A DNA stretch of 64,000 bases. Origin: Kribbella antiqua (GTDB lineage: Bacteria > Actinomycetota > Actinomycetes > Propionibacteriales > Kribbellaceae). The notes under the pieces are model-generated. The model had not been told where the DNA came from. It ran no database searches and saw only the letters and a program-made list of their open reading frames with translations. Positions 25,258 to 33,727 of the stretch are shown here, piece after piece. The stretch lies in the NCBI RefSeq assembly GCF_004345665.1, contig NZ_SLWR01000018.1:1-64000 (forward strand). Direction: 5' to 3'. A program made the position numbers and the translations under genes. Positions within the stretch are counted from its first letter, which is position 1. The number at the start of each line of letters is the position of its first letter.

Positions 25258-26610
25258 TCAGGCGGGTTCGTTCGGGACCGGCTCGAGGGTGGGCTTGTCG
25301 CCGTTCTTCGGAGTAGCCAGCGAGTCGATCAGCTGCTTGGCCAGGGCGAAGCCGGAGCCGCCCATGGTGATGGTCTTGACCAGGGTGTCCTCGATGCCCT
25401 GGGCACCGTTCAGGACGACCATGTTGCCGACCTTCTCGAACGAGCTCGCCGCCGCGGCGACGATCTCCGGGTAGGCCTCGGCCAGCTGCTGCGCGACGAC
25501 CGCGTCGGTGTTGGTCGCCAGCGCCTCGGCGCGGGCCTTGATACCGGCGGCCTCAGCCATCGCCTTCGCCTGGACCGCGGCCGCCTCGGCCTTACCGGTC
25601 AGCTCGGTCGCCTTCGCCTGCGCCTCACCGCGCAGCTGGACCTCCCGGGCCTGCGCCTCGGCGGCCGCGATCTGGGCGTCCCGGGCGGCCTGGGCGAGCG
25701 TGCGCTGTTTGTACGCCTCGGCGTCGGCCGGCTTCAGCACCGTCGACTCCAGTTGCTTCTCGGCCAGCGACGCGTTCAGCTTCGCGGTCTCCGTCTCGGC
25801 GACGACGACTTCCTGCCGGGCCAGCGCCTCGGCCAGTGGGCCGGACTGCGACGCCTTCGACTTCGCCTGGTCGACCTCGGCCTGGTAACCGGCCTGCGCG
25901 ATCGAGCTCTCCCGTACGGCGGCCGCCTTCTGCGCCGCGGCGGCCTGCTCGCGCTCGGTCGCCTCCCGGTCCCGCTCGGCCTGCGCGATCCGGGCCGCGG
26001 CCTCGACCGCGGCGGCCTGCGGGCGGCCCAGGTTCTTGATGTAGCCGGACTCGTCGTCGATCTCCTGGATCTGCAGCGAGTCGACCACCAGGCCGAGCTT
26101 CTCCATGTCGCCGGCCAGCGAGCCGCGGATGTTCGTGGTCAGCGTCTCCCGGTCGTGCAGCATCTCCTCGACCGTGGTGGAGCCGACGATCGCCCGCAGG
26201 TGACCGGCGAACAGCTCGTGGATGGTGCTCATCACCTGCTCGTCGCTCTGCTCCAGGAACCGCCGGGCCGCGTTCGCGATCGAGCCGTAGTCGTCACCGA
26301 CCTTGTACGCCGTGACGCCCTTGATGTGCAGCGGGATGCCCTGGCTCGACACACACGTCACCGTCAGCGGTGTGGCCCGGATGTCGAGCGGCAACCGCCG
26401 TACGGTCTGGAATCCCGGCAGTACGGCGGTACCGCGGCCGACCACGATCTTGAAGCCGAGCGTCTCGTTGACCTGCTCCTGGCTCGAATGCGCGCCGAGA
26501 CCGGAGATGATCAGCGCCTCGTTCGGCTCGGCCACCCGCCAGACCATCCGGAACAGGATGAGCAGGACCACCAGCGCCGCGGCACCGATGATCAGGTACG
26601 TCCAGAGCAT
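25258..26610 (-). CDS. Flotillin-like SPFH-domain protein
   Basis: 450-residue protein. The N-terminal membrane helix (about 4-24) is followed by an SPFH/band-7 domain (about 30-200). A long Ala/Glu/Lys-rich coiled coil (about 205-360) and a hydrophobic C-terminal segment come next. Bacterial flotillins scaffold membrane microdomains and are often paired with NfeD-type proteins, as here. The ATG at 26610 is chosen because GGAGGGG lies just upstream; a TTG six codons earlier lacks a ribosome site. The small NfeD-like gene is 52 bases upstream on the same strand. Confidence 0.87.
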   Translation of the reverse strand: MLWTYLIIGAAALVVLLILFRMVWRVAEPNEALIISGLGAHSSQEQVNETLGFKIVVGRGTAVLPGFQTVRRLPLDIRATPLTVTCVSSQGIPLHIKGVTAYKVGDDYGSIANAARRFLEQSDEQVMSTIHELFAGHLRAIVGSTTVEEMLHDRETLTTNIRGSLAGDMEKLGLVVDSLQIQEIDDESGYIKNLGRPQAAAVEAAARIAQAERDREATEREQAAAAQKAAAVRESSIAQAGYQAEVDQAKSKASQSGPLAEALARQEVVVAETETAKLNASLAEKQLESTVLKPADAEAYKQRTLAQAARDAQIAAAEAQAREVQLRGEAQAKATELTGKAEAAAVQAKAMAEAAGIKARAEALATNTDAVVAQQLAEAYPEIVAAAASSFEKVGNMVVLNGAQGIEDTLVKTITMGGSGFALAKQLIDSLATPKNGDKPTLEPVPNEPA

Positions 26611-26662
26611 TTCCCCTCCAGGGAACAAAAGTTCCGCCGCCCTCGGCGTCGGGTGGTGTTGG

Positions 26663-26857
26663 TCAGATGGCGCGAGCGACGTAGACGGTCCGCGGTGGGT
26701 CGAACTCGACGACCACCACCTGGGTGCCCACCTCGATCACCTCGTCAGTCGCTGGGTAAGCGTAGAAGGCCTCGGTGGCACCCCTCACCGGCAGCATCAC
26801 TTCGCCGACGGTCCCCGGTGCGATCCGGCCGATCACACGCCCCCTTTTGCCAACCAT
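26663..26857 (-). CDS. Short NfeD-like OB-fold protein
   Basis: 64-residue protein with alternating beta strands: GKRGRVIGRIAPGTVGEVML, then VIEVGTQVVVVEFDPPRTVYV. The pattern matches the C-terminal OB-fold domain of NfeD proteins, which partner flotillins. It has no membrane segment of its own. The ATG at 26857 lies seven bases after GGAGG; a GTG two codons earlier overlaps the ribosome site. It is the first gene of the flotillin operon and diverges from the EACC1 gene across about 120 bases. Confidence 0.72.
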   Translation of the reverse strand: MVGKRGRVIGRIAPGTVGEVMLPVRGATEAFYAYPATDEVIEVGTQVVVVEFDPPRTVYVARAI

Positions 26858-26979
26858 GAACACCCCTCCGACGCAACCTCGCCCACTGCAGTTCCCCGAA
26901 GCCTACGGGGTAATGGCTTGTGGCCGGCGCAGCACAGGAGGATCGTTTGAGATGCGGCCTGGGGGTGGGGAAGGGGCGC

Positions 26980-27354
26980 ATGGGCGCGGAGGTGCGGCTC
27001 GGGGTCGTGGAAGCCGGGGCTGACGACGGGCGGCTCGAGGAACTGGCGCTGCTGCTGCGGCAGGAGTTGCTGGAGCTCGACGACGTGCCCGCGGTCGAGC
27101 ACTATCACGAAGGCGAGGCGCCGGAGGGAGCGCGGTCGGGTCTGGCCGCGATCGCCGGCGTGCTCAGCGTGTCGCTGGTGCCCGGCCTGCAGGCGATTGG
27201 TGTGGTGGTCGCAGTGGTGCGGGACTGGCTGCGCCGCTCCGGCAGCGCGCGGCAGGTGAAGATGACGATCGACGGCGACACGATCGAGCTCAGCGGCGCC
27301 AACGACGAGGCGCAGCGGCAACTGGTGGATGCCTTCGTCCGGAAGCACTCGTGA
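26980..27354 (+). CDS. Effector-associated constant component EACC1-type protein
   Basis: 124-residue protein. The N-terminal half carries an alpha/beta element (EVRLGVVEAG, LEELALLLRQELLEL). A central hydrophobic Gly/Ala/Val stretch (about 54-80, GLAAIAGVLSVSLVPGLQA) is followed by RDWLRRSG, and a C-terminal strand pair has VKMTIDGDTIELSG. This order matches the EACC1 family, small proteins found beside caspase- or trypsin-like effectors in bacterial conflict systems. The ATG follows GGGGAAGGGG. It ends one base before the caspase-like gene, so the two form an obligate-looking pair. Its exact role is unknown even in the family. Confidence 0.75.
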   Translation: MGAEVRLGVVEAGADDGRLEELALLLRQELLELDDVPAVEHYHEGEAPEGARSGLAAIAGVLSVSLVPGLQAIGVVVAVVRDWLRRSGSARQVKMTIDGDTIELSGANDEAQRQLVDAFVRKHS

Positions 27355-27355
27355 C

Positions 27356-29620
27356 ATGGACGGTTCGCGGATCGCACTCGTCGTGGCGAATGACCAGTAC
27401 GACGACCCCGGCCTGCGCCGGCTGATCGCTCCGGCGCAGGACGCGGCCGTGCTGGCCGACGTACTCGCGGATCCGTCGGTCGGCGGATTCGAGGTCCAGG
27501 TCCTGCACAACGAGTCGGCTCAGCAGATCCGGTTTGCCGTCGAGGACTTCTTCGCTGACCGGGCGCCGGAAGACCTGCTGTTGCTGCATTTCTCCTGCCA
27601 CGGCCTGAAGAACGCGGCCGGCGAGCTGTTCCTCGCGGTCGCGGACACCAAGCCGAACCGGCTTGCGTCGACCGCGGTCGCCGCCGACTTCGTCAACCGT
27701 CAAATGGCCGACAGCCGGGCCCAGCGGATCGCACTGTTCCTCGACTGCTGCTACGGCGGTGCGTTCCCGCGGGGCATGGTCGTACGCGCGGCCGGCGAAG
27801 CGCAGGTCCGGGATGCGTTCGCGGGTCAGGAAGAGGTCGGCGGTGGGCGCGGCCGGGTGGTGGTGACGGCGTCCAGCGCGATGGAGTACGCCTTCGAAGG
27901 CGACCAGCTCGCCACCGATGCGACGAAGCCCTCGCCGTCGGTCTTCACCAGCGCGGTCGTGGACGGGCTGAGCACCGGCGAGGCGGACCGGGACGGCGAC
28001 GGCTGGGTCGGCCTCACCGAACTGGTCGGGTACGTCACCGACCGGGTCCATCGGGTCACCCCGAACCAGAACCCGCAGATGTGGACCTTTGGATCCCAGG
28101 GCGAGCTGCTGATCGCCCGCAGCCGGGTCCGGCGCATCACCCCGGCGCCGCTCGCGCCAGAGCTCGTCGAGGCGATGGAGAGTCCGTTGCCGCCGGCAAG
28201 GTTCGGCGTGGTCGACTACCTGCGCGGGAAGTTGTACGACGCCGACCTCGGCCAGGCGTACGGCGCTTGGCAGGCACTGCACCGGCTGGTCGACGACGAC
28301 AGCCGCAAGGTGTCGGAGGCCGCCGTACGGGCGATATCGGAAGCCGTACCGCGGGTGACTCCGGCGTCGCTGGAGCTCGGCCCTGGCGCCGTGGCGGCCG
28401 AGCTGCGGTTGGAGGGGCCGCCGATCGCGTTGACCGCGGTGGCGTCGTCGGAGGCTGATTGGGTCCGGGTGGAGCAGGACGGCGCGACCGTGCGGGTGAG
28501 CAGCGAGCTGCGTGATCTGGGTGAGCACGAGGCCTCGGTGGTCATCGCGGGGCCGACGGGGGAGTGCGTGGTCCCGGTCCAGCTGACGGTCCCGGACACC
28601 GACTCCGAACCGCCGCCGCCACCGCCCGAACCCGAACCACAACCAAAGCCAGCCCCACCCCTGCCTGTCCCCGAACCCGAACCCAAGTCCCAGACCGAGC
28701 CGGTCGCACAGCCCGCGGCCCAGCCCATCCCGGAGCCCGCAGCTCAGCCGCAGCCGGTGGCGCAGCCCAGAGCTCAGCCAGTGCCGGAGCCCTCGGCTCA
28801 GCCCCAGCCTGCGCCGAAGCACGAGCCGGCGCAGCCCGCGAGGACATCCGTGCCTACCCCGGTAGGCCAGGTGCCGGCGAAGACCCCCGTCCCGTGGTGG
28901 GCGGTCGGCGTACTGGCGCTTGGTGCGCTGGTTCTCATCTACCTGAACTGGCCGGGGGAGGCGTACAGCCACAAGCTTTGGTACGACCCCAACACCGACT
29001 GGCGTGTGTACCGCAGTGCGACCGATCCGATGATCCTGTCCTCGATCGGCGCACTGCTCGCAAGCCTGCTCGCGCGCTGGGCGGGACCCATCGCACTCGG
29101 CGTCGTCGCCGGATGTGCCGCGTCCGTGCTGGAGGACGCCGTACTCGTCCTCGGCGCCCGCATCGTCGAGGGCGGGAGCGGCACCTGGCTCATGACCCTC
29201 GTGGTCGCAGCGGTGATGGTCGCCGTACTGCTGATTGTGCTGTGGCCCGAGAACTGGCGACTCTGGCCGGTGTCGCCACCGGCCGTGGTCCTGGTTGTTG
29301 CCGGCGGCATCCTGTTGCTCATCAGTGCGTTCATCAAGCACCCCGACGACTTCGCGTTCATAGACGTCACCAAGCTGGCCGTCCTCGAGCCGCTGGTGAT
29401 CGTCGCGATGGCGTGGCTTGCCCTGGCCGCGGCCGAGTCCCGATCCATCGCTTGGCTCAGCGCGACCGTGGCGACATACGCCGTGCTCAGCACCATTGCC
29501 GCCGTACCCGCACTGACCGACGGCGACTCACCGGCCACCTTCCTCACCGCATTGCTCGCCAACGCGCTGGTGGCGGCCGGTGTCCTTACCCGCGTACTGC
29601 GCCCTCAGTCGCACCCTTGA
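27356..29620 (+). CDS. Caspase-like protein with Ig-like domain and multi-pass membrane tail
   Basis: 754-residue effector-type protein. Residues 1-260 are a caspase/metacaspase-like (C14) protease domain, with the catalytic histidine in LHFSCHG (His82) and cysteine in FLDCCYGG (Cys132). A helical part (about 265-330) and an Ig- or BACON-like beta domain (about 335-415) follow, then a Pro/Gln/Glu-rich linker (about 417-511). Seven or so hydrophobic helices come next (about 512-750), starting PWWAVGVLALGALVLIYL. The EACC1 gene one base upstream supports a conflict or cell-death role. The 3' end overlaps the facing permease gene by 35 bases. Confidence 0.85.
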   Translation: MDGSRIALVVANDQYDDPGLRRLIAPAQDAAVLADVLADPSVGGFEVQVLHNESAQQIRFAVEDFFADRAPEDLLLLHFSCHGLKNAAGELFLAVADTKPNRLASTAVAADFVNRQMADSRAQRIALFLDCCYGGAFPRGMVVRAAGEAQVRDAFAGQEEVGGGRGRVVVTASSAMEYAFEGDQLATDATKPSPSVFTSAVVDGLSTGEADRDGDGWVGLTELVGYVTDRVHRVTPNQNPQMWTFGSQGELLIARSRVRRITPAPLAPELVEAMESPLPPARFGVVDYLRGKLYDADLGQAYGAWQALHRLVDDDSRKVSEAAVRAISEAVPRVTPASLELGPGAVAAELRLEGPPIALTAVASSEADWVRVEQDGATVRVSSELRDLGEHEASVVIAGPTGECVVPVQLTVPDTDSEPPPPPPEPEPQPKPAPPLPVPEPEPKSQTEPVAQPAAQPIPEPAAQPQPVAQPRAQPVPEPSAQPQPAPKHEPAQPARTSVPTPVGQVPAKTPVPWWAVGVLALGALVLIYLNWPGEAYSHKLWYDPNTDWRVYRSATDPMILSSIGALLASLLARWAGPIALGVVAGCAASVLEDAVLVLGARIVEGGSGTWLMTLVVAAVMVAVLLIVLWPENWRLWPVSPPAVVLVVAGGILLLISAFIKHPDDFAFIDVTKLAVLEPLVIVAMAWLALAAAESRSIAWLSATVATYAVLSTIAAVPALTDGDSPATFLTALLANALVAAGVLTRVLRPQSHP

Positions 29621-30410
29621 TGAACTGGCGCGCGAAGATCGCGAACACGACCACCAGCGGCACCATCGCCATCAGCGCCCCGGTCATCAGCATGCTGTAA
29701 TCGACGCCGTGCGAGCGGTTCAGCTGCGACAGCGCGACCTGCAAGGTCAGATGGTCGGGGTTGGTGAGCACGATCAGCGGCCACATGTAGTCGTTCCAGG
29801 ACCCGACGAACGTGAAGACGCCCAGGAACGCCAGCGCCGGCCGGGCCGACGGCAGCGCGACATGCCAGTAGGTGCCCATGAAGCCGCAGCCGTCCAGCGT
29901 CGCCGCCTCGACCAGTTCGTCGTGGATCGAGTTCTGGAAGTACTGCCGCATCCAGAAGATCCCGAACGCGTTCGCCGCGCCGGGGACGATCAGCGCCTTG
30001 AGCGAACCGACCCAGCCGAGAATCGCCATCGTCTGGAACTGCGGTACGGCGGCCAGTTGCGCCGGCAGCAGCATCGTCGCCAGCAGCAGGACGAACAACG
30101 CGTTCCGGCCCGGGAACCGGAACTTGGCGAAGGTGAACGCGGCCAGCGAGTCGAAGAACAGCACCAGCAGCGTCGTCGAGACCGCCACGATCACGGTGTT
30201 GCCCATCGACTGGAAGAACGCGATGTTCGCCAGCACGTGCCGGACGTTGTCGTCGAACTGCGACCCGAAGGTGAACTTCGGCGGGAACCGGTAGATGTCG
30301 GCGGTGCTGTTCGTCGCCATGATGATGGTCCAGGCGAACGGGAACATGAACAGCAGCAGCGCGAACACGAGCACCGCGTGCAGCGCGATCCCGCGCCAGC
30401 GATAGCGCAT
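29586..30410 (-). CDS. Carbohydrate ABC transporter permease (MalG type)
   Basis: 274-residue inner-membrane permease with six helices. The cytoplasmic EAA loop, ELVEAATLDGCGFMGTYWHV near residue 170, contacts the ATPase. The short N terminus before the first helix is typical of the MalG branch. The ATG overlaps the stop of the preceding permease gene (TGATG). Together with that permease and the binding protein it imports a sugar. No ATPase gene lies in the operon, so a shared MsiK-type ATPase encoded elsewhere is likely. Confidence 0.9.
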   Translation of the reverse strand: MRYRWRGIALHAVLVFALLLFMFPFAWTIIMATNSTADIYRFPPKFTFGSQFDDNVRHVLANIAFFQSMGNTVIVAVSTTLLVLFFDSLAAFTFAKFRFPGRNALFVLLLATMLLPAQLAAVPQFQTMAILGWVGSLKALIVPGAANAFGIFWMRQYFQNSIHDELVEAATLDGCGFMGTYWHVALPSARPALAFLGVFTFVGSWNDYMWPLIVLTNPDHLTLQVALSQLNRSHGVDYSMLMTGALMAMVPLVVVFAIFARQFIKGATEGAVRG

Positions 30411-31357
30411 CACGAGGCATCTCCTCTCACCCGGAAGATCCGCCAGTTGATTGCCGTGAACAACAACACGAGCGCGAAGATGCTCAGTGCGATCGCGGCG
30501 GCGAAGCCGTAGTCGTTGTCCAGGAACGCGGCGCGGTAGAAGTACAGGACGATGGTCATACCGCTCTGGCCGGTGCCGCCGCTGTTGCCGACCATCACCT
30601 GCGGCTCGGTGAACGTCTGCAGGCCGCCGATGGTCGAGATGACCACGGTGAACAACACGATCGGCCGCAACTGCGGCAGCGTGATCGAGAAGAACGTCCG
30701 TACCGGACCGGCGCCGTCGACCTTGGCTGCCTCGTACTGCTCCTTGGGGATCGCCTGCAGGCCGGCCAGGTAGATCAGCGTGTTGTAGCCGACCCAGCCC
30801 CACACGATCATCGTCGAGATCGCGATCTTGATCCCCCACGGCTCCCCGAGCCAGTCCTGCTCAGGGATGCCGAGCGAGCGCAGCGCGGCGTTGACCAAGC
30901 CGAAGTTGGTGCTGAACACGGAGCTGAAGAAGATCGCCATCGCGACCAGCGAGGTGACGTTCGGGATGAAGTAGGCGATCCGGTAGACGTTCGTGAACCG
31001 TACGGCGGACTGCAGCATCACCGCGAGTACCAACGCGATGCTCAACGTCGGGATCGTCGACATGAAGAACAGCACGAGCGTGTTCTTCAGCGCCAGCCAG
31101 AACGTCGGGTCCTCGACCAGGAAACGGAAGTTGTCCAGGCCGGTGAACCGCCGGGGGCTCAGACCGTCCCAGCGCTGAAACGCCAGCACGATCGTGGACA
31201 GCATCGGATACAGCCCGAACACCGCGAACAGGATGTAGAACGGCGATAGAGCCAGGTAGAACCGCCAGTACGACCAGACGCGCCGGCCGCGCCGCTGACC
31301 GGCAGAGGATCCGGTCAGTGGCTCGGCCGACGTAGCCGGCATCGTCGTACCGGTCAC
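30410..31357 (-). CDS. Carbohydrate ABC transporter permease (MalF type)
   Basis: 315-residue permease with about six helices. A hydrophilic N terminus precedes YLALSPFYILFAVFGLYPML, and the EAA loop EQYEAAKVDGAGPVRTFFSI lies near residue 205. The GTG at 31357 overlaps the binding-protein stop (GTGA) with GGAG four bases upstream; an ATG five codons later is the alternative. It forms the heterodimeric channel with the downstream MalG-type protein. Confidence 0.88.
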   Translation of the reverse strand: MTGTTMPATSAEPLTGSSAGQRRGRRVWSYWRFYLALSPFYILFAVFGLYPMLSTIVLAFQRWDGLSPRRFTGLDNFRFLVEDPTFWLALKNTLVLFFMSTIPTLSIALVLAVMLQSAVRFTNVYRIAYFIPNVTSLVAMAIFFSSVFSTNFGLVNAALRSLGIPEQDWLGEPWGIKIAISTMIVWGWVGYNTLIYLAGLQAIPKEQYEAAKVDGAGPVRTFFSITLPQLRPIVLFTVVISTIGGLQTFTEPQVMVGNSGGTGQSGMTIVLYFYRAAFLDNDYGFAAAIALSIFALVLLFTAINWRIFRVRGDAS

Positions 31358-32646
31358 TGCACTCCCTGGCGCTTGGCGATCGCCTTCGCCTTCGAGACCG
31401 CGGAGGCCCAGGCGGCGTCGGACGACTTGGACCCGGTCTGCACCGTCTTCAGTTCGTCCTTGAACGGCGCGCCGACGGCGTCGTCGGCCGGGGCCTGGTA
31501 GGCGACCGGGACGGCCTTGGCGGCCGGGCCGAACACGTCGATCGGCACCTGGCCGCCGAAGAACGCGTCCTTGGCCTTGAGTTCGGGCTTGTCGTACGCG
31601 GCCGGCGCGGCCGGGAAGATCTGGGCGTCGACGTACGCCTTGGCCTGGTTGTCCGGGCTGAGCATGTACTTGATCACCTCGAACGCCTTCGCCGGGTCGG
31701 CCGCGTTCTTGGTGATGGTCAGGAACGAACCACCGAAGTTCGCCGGACCGCTCGGAGTCGGGGCCAGCCGCCACTTGCCGACGGTCTTCTTGACCGCGGA
31801 CTTGATGTCGAGCGCCGCCCACGCGGCGCCGATGTGCGCCGGGACCGTGCCCTGGTCGAGCCCGGCGTTCCAGTCCGGCCCACCGCTCGGCGTCTTGCCG
31901 TCGATCTTCAGCGTCATCGCCTTGACCACGGTGTCCCAGGCCTTCTTGATGTGGTCCTGGTCGCCGATGAACGTGTTGTCCTTGGAGACGTACCGCTCGG
32001 TGCCCTGGCCGACGACGATGTCGTACAGATCGGTGGCGTCCCAGACCATCAGCGCTTTCGGGTTCGCCTTCTTCAGTTCGACCCCGGCGGCGAAGAAGTC
32101 GTCCCAGGTTTTCAGCTGTGCGGCGATCGTGGCCGGGTCGCCGGGCAGGCCGCCCTTGGTGAAGACGTCCTCGCGGTAGAACAGCGCGGTGGGGCCGATG
32201 TCGATCGGCAGGCCGAGGACCTTGCCGTCCAGCGTGGTGGCCTGCTTGACCTTCCAGTCGACGTACTCACCGAGGATCGAGTCGGCACCGAGTGTCTTCA
32301 GGTCCACGAACCGCTCGGCCTGCGGCAGCATCGAGGCGATGTCCTCGCCCTTGATTCCGGTGATGTCGGGGACACCGGTGCCACCGTTGAAGGTGGTGAT
32401 CAGCTTCTGCTTGAAGTCGCCGCCGATCTCGGAGTACTTGATCTTCGGGTCGGGGAAGTGCGCGATGGTGTCGTCGACCACCGACTTGCCCAGACCACCA
32501 GGCCAGCACCACAGCGTGAGCGTGGTGGCTGTGTTCTTCTTGGGCGCCGATCCGCCGGAGTCCATTCCGGATGAACAGGCGACGACGGTCCCGCCGAGCA
32601 CGGCTGCGAAGCCCCCAGCGAGCAGCGTCCGACGTGAGAGCTCCAT
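31354..32646 (-). CDS. Sugar ABC transporter substrate-binding lipoprotein
   Basis: 430-residue extracellular binding protein. The N terminus has a twin-arginine motif (SRRTLLAGG) and a lipobox TVVAC with the lipidated Cys24, so it is probably exported folded and anchored outside. The rest fits the family 1 (MalE/UgpB-like) binding fold: GTGVPDITGIKGEDIASMLP near the first lobe and NAADPAKAFEVIKYMLSPD near residue 330. It lies between the PfkB kinase gene (7 bases) and the permeases. Confidence 0.9.
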   Translation of the reverse strand: MELSRRTLLAGGFAAVLGGTVVACSSGMDSGGSAPKKNTATTLTLWCWPGGLGKSVVDDTIAHFPDPKIKYSEIGGDFKQKLITTFNGGTGVPDITGIKGEDIASMLPQAERFVDLKTLGADSILGEYVDWKVKQATTLDGKVLGLPIDIGPTALFYREDVFTKGGLPGDPATIAAQLKTWDDFFAAGVELKKANPKALMVWDATDLYDIVVGQGTERYVSKDNTFIGDQDHIKKAWDTVVKAMTLKIDGKTPSGGPDWNAGLDQGTVPAHIGAAWAALDIKSAVKKTVGKWRLAPTPSGPANFGGSFLTITKNAADPAKAFEVIKYMLSPDNQAKAYVDAQIFPAAPAAYDKPELKAKDAFFGGQVPIDVFGPAAKAVPVAYQAPADDAVGAPFKDELKTVQTGSKSSDAAWASAVSKAKAIAKRQGVQ

Positions 32647-32653
32647 GGTGTTA

Positions 32654-33601
32654 TTACCTTCCTGAGTGGGCGCTGATCAGCGCTTGGAGATGCTGGTCTT
32701 CGGGGTGGGCCGCCTGCCATCCGGCCAGGTCCGCCCAGCGGGGCGCGGCGTCGGCGCCGCCGAGCCGGGTGACCGACAGCGCCGCGGTCAGCGCGGCGAA
32801 CCGCACCCGCTGCTCGAGTGGCAGCTGCCACAGCGTGGCCGCGATGAAGCCGGCGGCGAACACATCACCCGCCCCGGTGGTGTCCGCCGCCTGCACTGGA
32901 TACGCGGGTACGACGACGCGCTCGCCGGTGGTGGAGTCGATGGCTTCGGCGCCCGCCGCGCCGTTCGACACCACGACCACCGGGACCTTGGCCGCGAGTT
33001 GCTCGAGCGCTGCCGTCGGGGACGTCGTACGGGTGTAGCTCATGGCCTCGTCGGCGTTCGGGAGGAAGACGTCGCAGTGCTCGAGCTGGTCGAGGACTGC
33101 GGGGTCCCACTGCTCCGAGGGGTCCCAGCCGACGTCGGCGAACACCACGCTGCCGGCCGCCTTCGCTTTCGCCAGCCACTCATTCGGCCACGGTCCGATG
33201 TGGGCGGCGACTGCTCGGGCAGCCGGCGGCGCGGTGATCAGCTCGTCAGCCGACAACAGGGGAGGGGTGCCCCTGGTGACCAGTGCCCGGTCGTTGTCAT
33301 AGGCAAGGGCCACCGTGAGAGGGGTCTGCCAGCCGGCGAGCTTGCGGGAGAGAGTCAGATCGATGCCTTCGTGCTCGAGGCTTTGCCAGACCCGGTCGCC
33401 AATGTCGTCCGCGCCGAAGGCGGCGGCCAGGCCGGTGCTGAGGCCGAGGCGGGCGAGGGCGACGGCGAAGTTGGCGATGCCGCCGGGGCTCTCCGCGGAG
33501 TCGGTGGCCCAGACCTCGGTGCCGGGACGCGGCGCGGTGGGCAGGCCGAGCACCAGGTCCTGGAAGACCAGACCGGACACGACCACGTCCAGCTCACCCA
33601 T
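32654..33601 (-). CDS. PfkB-family carbohydrate kinase
   Basis: 315-residue ribokinase-type sugar kinase. An N-terminal GG-containing segment (ESPGGIANFAVALARLG) is followed by the ATP/catalytic signature DTTGAGDVFAAGFIAATLW near residue 240, where the aspartate of GAGD is the catalytic base. It would phosphorylate the imported sugar or a product of the nearby GH4 enzyme. It is the first gene of the minus-strand operon. The ATG follows GGAGAG and it diverges from the DeoR regulator. Confidence 0.86.
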   Translation of the reverse strand: MGELDVVVSGLVFQDLVLGLPTAPRPGTEVWATDSAESPGGIANFAVALARLGLSTGLAAAFGADDIGDRVWQSLEHEGIDLTLSRKLAGWQTPLTVALAYDNDRALVTRGTPPLLSADELITAPPAARAVAAHIGPWPNEWLAKAKAAGSVVFADVGWDPSEQWDPAVLDQLEHCDVFLPNADEAMSYTRTTSPTAALEQLAAKVPVVVVSNGAAGAEAIDSTTGERVVVPAYPVQAADTTGAGDVFAAGFIAATLWQLPLEQRVRFAALTAALSVTRLGGADAAPRWADLAGWQAAHPEDQHLQALISAHSGR

Positions 33602-33628
33602 CCGTCAGCACTCTCCTGCACTGTCGAT

Positions 33629-33710
33629 CAAACTCGTTCATGGATTCTGGATCTCTCGCGCAGTATCCGCAATAGCTGATCAAGATTTTGAGTGAAAATG
33701 ACGGAGTTTG
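33629..33710. promoter_or_regulatory. Candidate paired DeoR operators between kinase and regulator genes
   Basis: CAAACTCGTTCAT (33629-33641) and ATGACGGAGTTTG (33698-33710) are inverted copies matching at 11 of 13 positions. One lies near each divergent start codon. The 56 bases between them are A/T-rich for this genome and include TCAA-gatt-TTGA (33679-33690). Paired sites would let the DeoR protein repress both directions by looping. The repeats are seen; the binding factor is inferred from position. Confidence 0.5.
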
Positions 33711-33727
33711 CATGATACGGTCTCTCC

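Noticed and set aside
27290..29341. Long minus-strand open frame opposite the caspase gene
   Set aside because: Arg-, Gly- and His-rich antisense translation with no motif; the plus-strand protein has clear catalytic residues and helices.
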